Source: Gammaproteobacteria bacterium UBA7803
GTDB taxonomy: Bacteria > Pseudomonadota > Gammaproteobacteria > Pseudomonadales > Azotimanducaceae
Reading direction: 5' to 3'
Assembly (NCBI GenBank): GCA_002480525.1
Contig: DLCH01000055.1
Span: 26,260 to 61,129 of the forward strand
Length of the DNA stretch: 34,870 bases
Under the pieces are notes generated by a model. It saw only the letters and a list, made by a program, of their open reading frames with translations. It was not told the DNA's origin and made no database searches. The translations under genes and the position numbers were made by a program. Of the stretch, positions 33,535-34,870 are shown one piece after another. Positions within the stretch are counted from its first letter, which is position 1; each line of letters opens with the position of its first letter.

Positions 33535-34794
33535 ATGGCGGAAGCCACCACCACGCCCGCCGCCGACGCCTGGCGCGCGCCGCTCGAGTCCATCGACGTC
33601 AGCCGCTCCGAACGCTTCGAAACCGACACCGTGGGCGAGTACTTCGCCCGCCTGCGCCGGGACGATCCGGTGCACTGGTGCCCCGACAGCAGCACCGGAC
33701 CCTACTGGTCGGTGACGAAGTTCCACGACATCAAGTACGTCGACACCCACCACGAAGTGTTCTCGTCCGAGGTGGGCGGCATCAGCATCGCCAACCAGGA
33801 TGCCGAGCCCGAGGTGGTGCTGGAGAACTTCATCTCCATGGACCCGCCGCGCCACGACGAGCAGCGCAAGACCGTCGCGCCGTCGGTGGCGCCGACCAAC
33901 CTGGCGAACTTCGAGCCGCTGATCCGCGAGCGGGTGATCGACATCCTCGACCACCTGCCGGTGGGCGAGACCTTCAACTGGGTCGACAGGGTCTCCATAG
34001 AGCTCACCGCGCGCATGCTCGCCACCCTGTTCGACTTCCCCTACGAGGACCGCCGCAAGCTGGTGCACTGGTCCGACGTCACCACCGCCTCGCCGCAGAT
34101 CATGGGCGAGGCCGGGATTCCGGCCCAGGTCCGGGCCGAGGAGCTCGGCAAGTGCGTGGTCGCGTTCAACGAGCTGTGGCGGGAGCGCGCGGCGCAGCCG
34201 CCGGGGCCGGACCTGATCTCCATGCTGGCCCACGGCGAGTCGACCCGGGACATGCCGAGCCGGCCGAAGGAGTTCATGGGCAACATCCTGCTGCTGATCG
34301 TCGGCGGCAACGACACCACCCGCAACTCCATCTCCGGCGGCGTGCTGGCGCTCAATCAGTTCCCGGAGGAGTACGACAAGCTGCGGGCCGACCCGAAGCT
34401 CATCCCCAACATGGTGGCGGAGATGATCCGCTGGCAGACCCCGGTGATCCACATGCGCCGCACCGCCACCGCCGACGTCGAGCTCGGCGGCAAGACCATC
34501 CGAGAGGGCGACAAGGTGGTGATGTGGTATCTGTCGGGCAACCGCGACGAGGAGATCTTCGACGACGCCGACCGGCTGGTCATCGATCGGCCCAACGCGC
34601 GCCAGCACGTGTCATTCGGCTACGGCATCCACCGCTGCATGGGCAACCGGCTGGCCGAGCTGCAGCTCCGGGTGCTGTGGGAGGAAATCCAGCAGCGCTT
34701 CCGCATGGTGGAGGTGGTGGGGCCGGTGAAGCGCACGCCCAACAACTTCATTCGGGGGATCGCGGAGCTGCCGGTGCAGCTCAGGCCGTTGTAA
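33535..34794 (+). CDS. Cytochrome P450, CYP153-like alkane/fatty acid hydroxylase
   Basis: The 419-residue soluble P450 has the heme loop FGYGIHRCMG (Cys368), the I-helix GGNDTT (Asp260, Thr261) and the ExxR pair Glu296/Arg299. Long stretches match the CYP153A pattern: DPVHWCP, GPYWSVTKFHDI, DPPRHDEQRKTVAPSVAP, RVSIELTARMLATLFDFP, WSDVTTA, SGGVLALNQFPEEYDKL and RLAELQLRVLWEEI. CYP153 enzymes hydroxylate medium-chain alkanes or fatty acids at the terminal carbon, taking electrons from a ferredoxin and its reductase. Neither partner gene is adjacent in this window. The ATG at 33535 follows AAGGGGAG. It is divergent from the iron operon. A substrate other than alkanes remains possible for this large family. 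Confidence 0.92.
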   Translation: MAEATTTPAADAWRAPLESIDVSRSERFETDTVGEYFARLRRDDPVHWCPDSSTGPYWSVTKFHDIKYVDTHHEVFSSEVGGISIANQDAEPEVVLENFISMDPPRHDEQRKTVAPSVAPTNLANFEPLIRERVIDILDHLPVGETFNWVDRVSIELTARMLATLFDFPYEDRRKLVHWSDVTTASPQIMGEAGIPAQVRAEELGKCVVAFNELWRERAAQPPGPDLISMLAHGESTRDMPSRPKEFMGNILLLIVGGNDTTRNSISGGVLALNQFPEEYDKLRADPKLIPNMVAEMIRWQTPVIHMRRTATADVELGGKTIREGDKVVMWYLSGNRDEEIFDDADRLVIDRPNARQHVSFGYGIHRCMGNRLAELQLRVLWEEIQQRFRMVEVVGPVKRTPNNFIRGIAELPVQLRPL

Positions 34795-34806
34795 CCGGCG
34801 GACGAG

Positions 34807-34870
34807 GATCGCGGCCGGGAGGCCGCTCCTACAGGGTCCGATCGGACGGGGATCGCGGCCGGGAGGCCGC
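34807..34870. repeat. Tandem REP elements, same orientation, array leaving the window
   Basis: A 26-bp REP unit (34807-34832; on the minus strand it starts GTAGGAGCGGCC and folds as GCGGCC-TCCC-GGCCGC) recurs 44 bp later at 34851, cut by the window edge after 20 bases. Unlike the pairs at 18.5 kb, these copies are in the same orientation. The linker holds a perfect 12-bp palindrome GTCCGATCGGAC (34836-34847). Confidence 0.85.

Overview
The window is a G+C-rich stretch from a proteobacterium. It most resembles a high-G+C gammaproteobacterium: it has a yghU/yaeQ gene pair, REP elements with a GTAG head like those of Pseudomonas and Stenotrophomonas, a Fur-box-controlled TonB receptor operon, a CYP153-type P450, and an acyl-CoA synthetase/GNAT fusion of the Pat type. 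This taxonomic placement is inference from gene content. I see no tRNA, rRNA, CRISPR array, transposase or prophage, and no gap between genes exceeds 300 bases.

Layout. 1-900: start of a MAPEG membrane protein and a secreted PRC-barrel protein, both on the minus strand, separated by a strong hairpin plus T8 terminator. 983-4138: an MFS exporter followed by a DUF3604 (PHP-type) lipoprotein. 4093-8570, minus: a small membrane protein, an LLM-family oxidoreductase and a CHASE-PAS-PAS hybrid histidine kinase. 8684-12155: an acyl-CoA dehydrogenase, a DUF6498 membrane protein, an APH-fold kinase and an exported RidA. 12217-18504: an acyl-CoA synthetase/GNAT fusion, a BCCT carrier, a sulfotransferase and an HDAC-like amidohydrolase. 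18527-21291: two REP pairs, a YbaK deacylase, a class B3 metallo-beta-lactamase-like protein, a 3'-truncated yaeQ, and yghU. 21556-24021: a lipoprotein beta-propeller gene broken by one in-frame TAG. 24097-26943: a divergent pair of an SDR without the usual catalytic residues and an MFS carrier, followed by a DsbA/HCCA-isomerase-fold protein. 27095-28602: an Asp-box beta-propeller translationally coupled to a MoaD/ThiS-like protein ending in Gly-Gly. 28695-33398: an SGNH hydrolase, then a minus-strand iron operon (TonB receptor, PepSY membrane protein, and a 59-residue membrane protein) behind a Fur box. 33535-34870: a CYP153-like P450 and the start of a tandem REP array running off the edge.

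Functionally this is a mosaic of short operons for lipid, alkane and xenobiotic oxidation (acyl-CoA dehydrogenase, CYP153, LLM, GSTs, SDR, sulfotransferase), transport and iron uptake. The best candidates for new biology are the propeller/ubiquitin-like pair at 27095-28602, the SDR lacking its catalytic residues, the B3 enzyme with Gln at the first zinc position, and the covarying REP elements, one of which supplies the stop codon of the ybaK-like gene.
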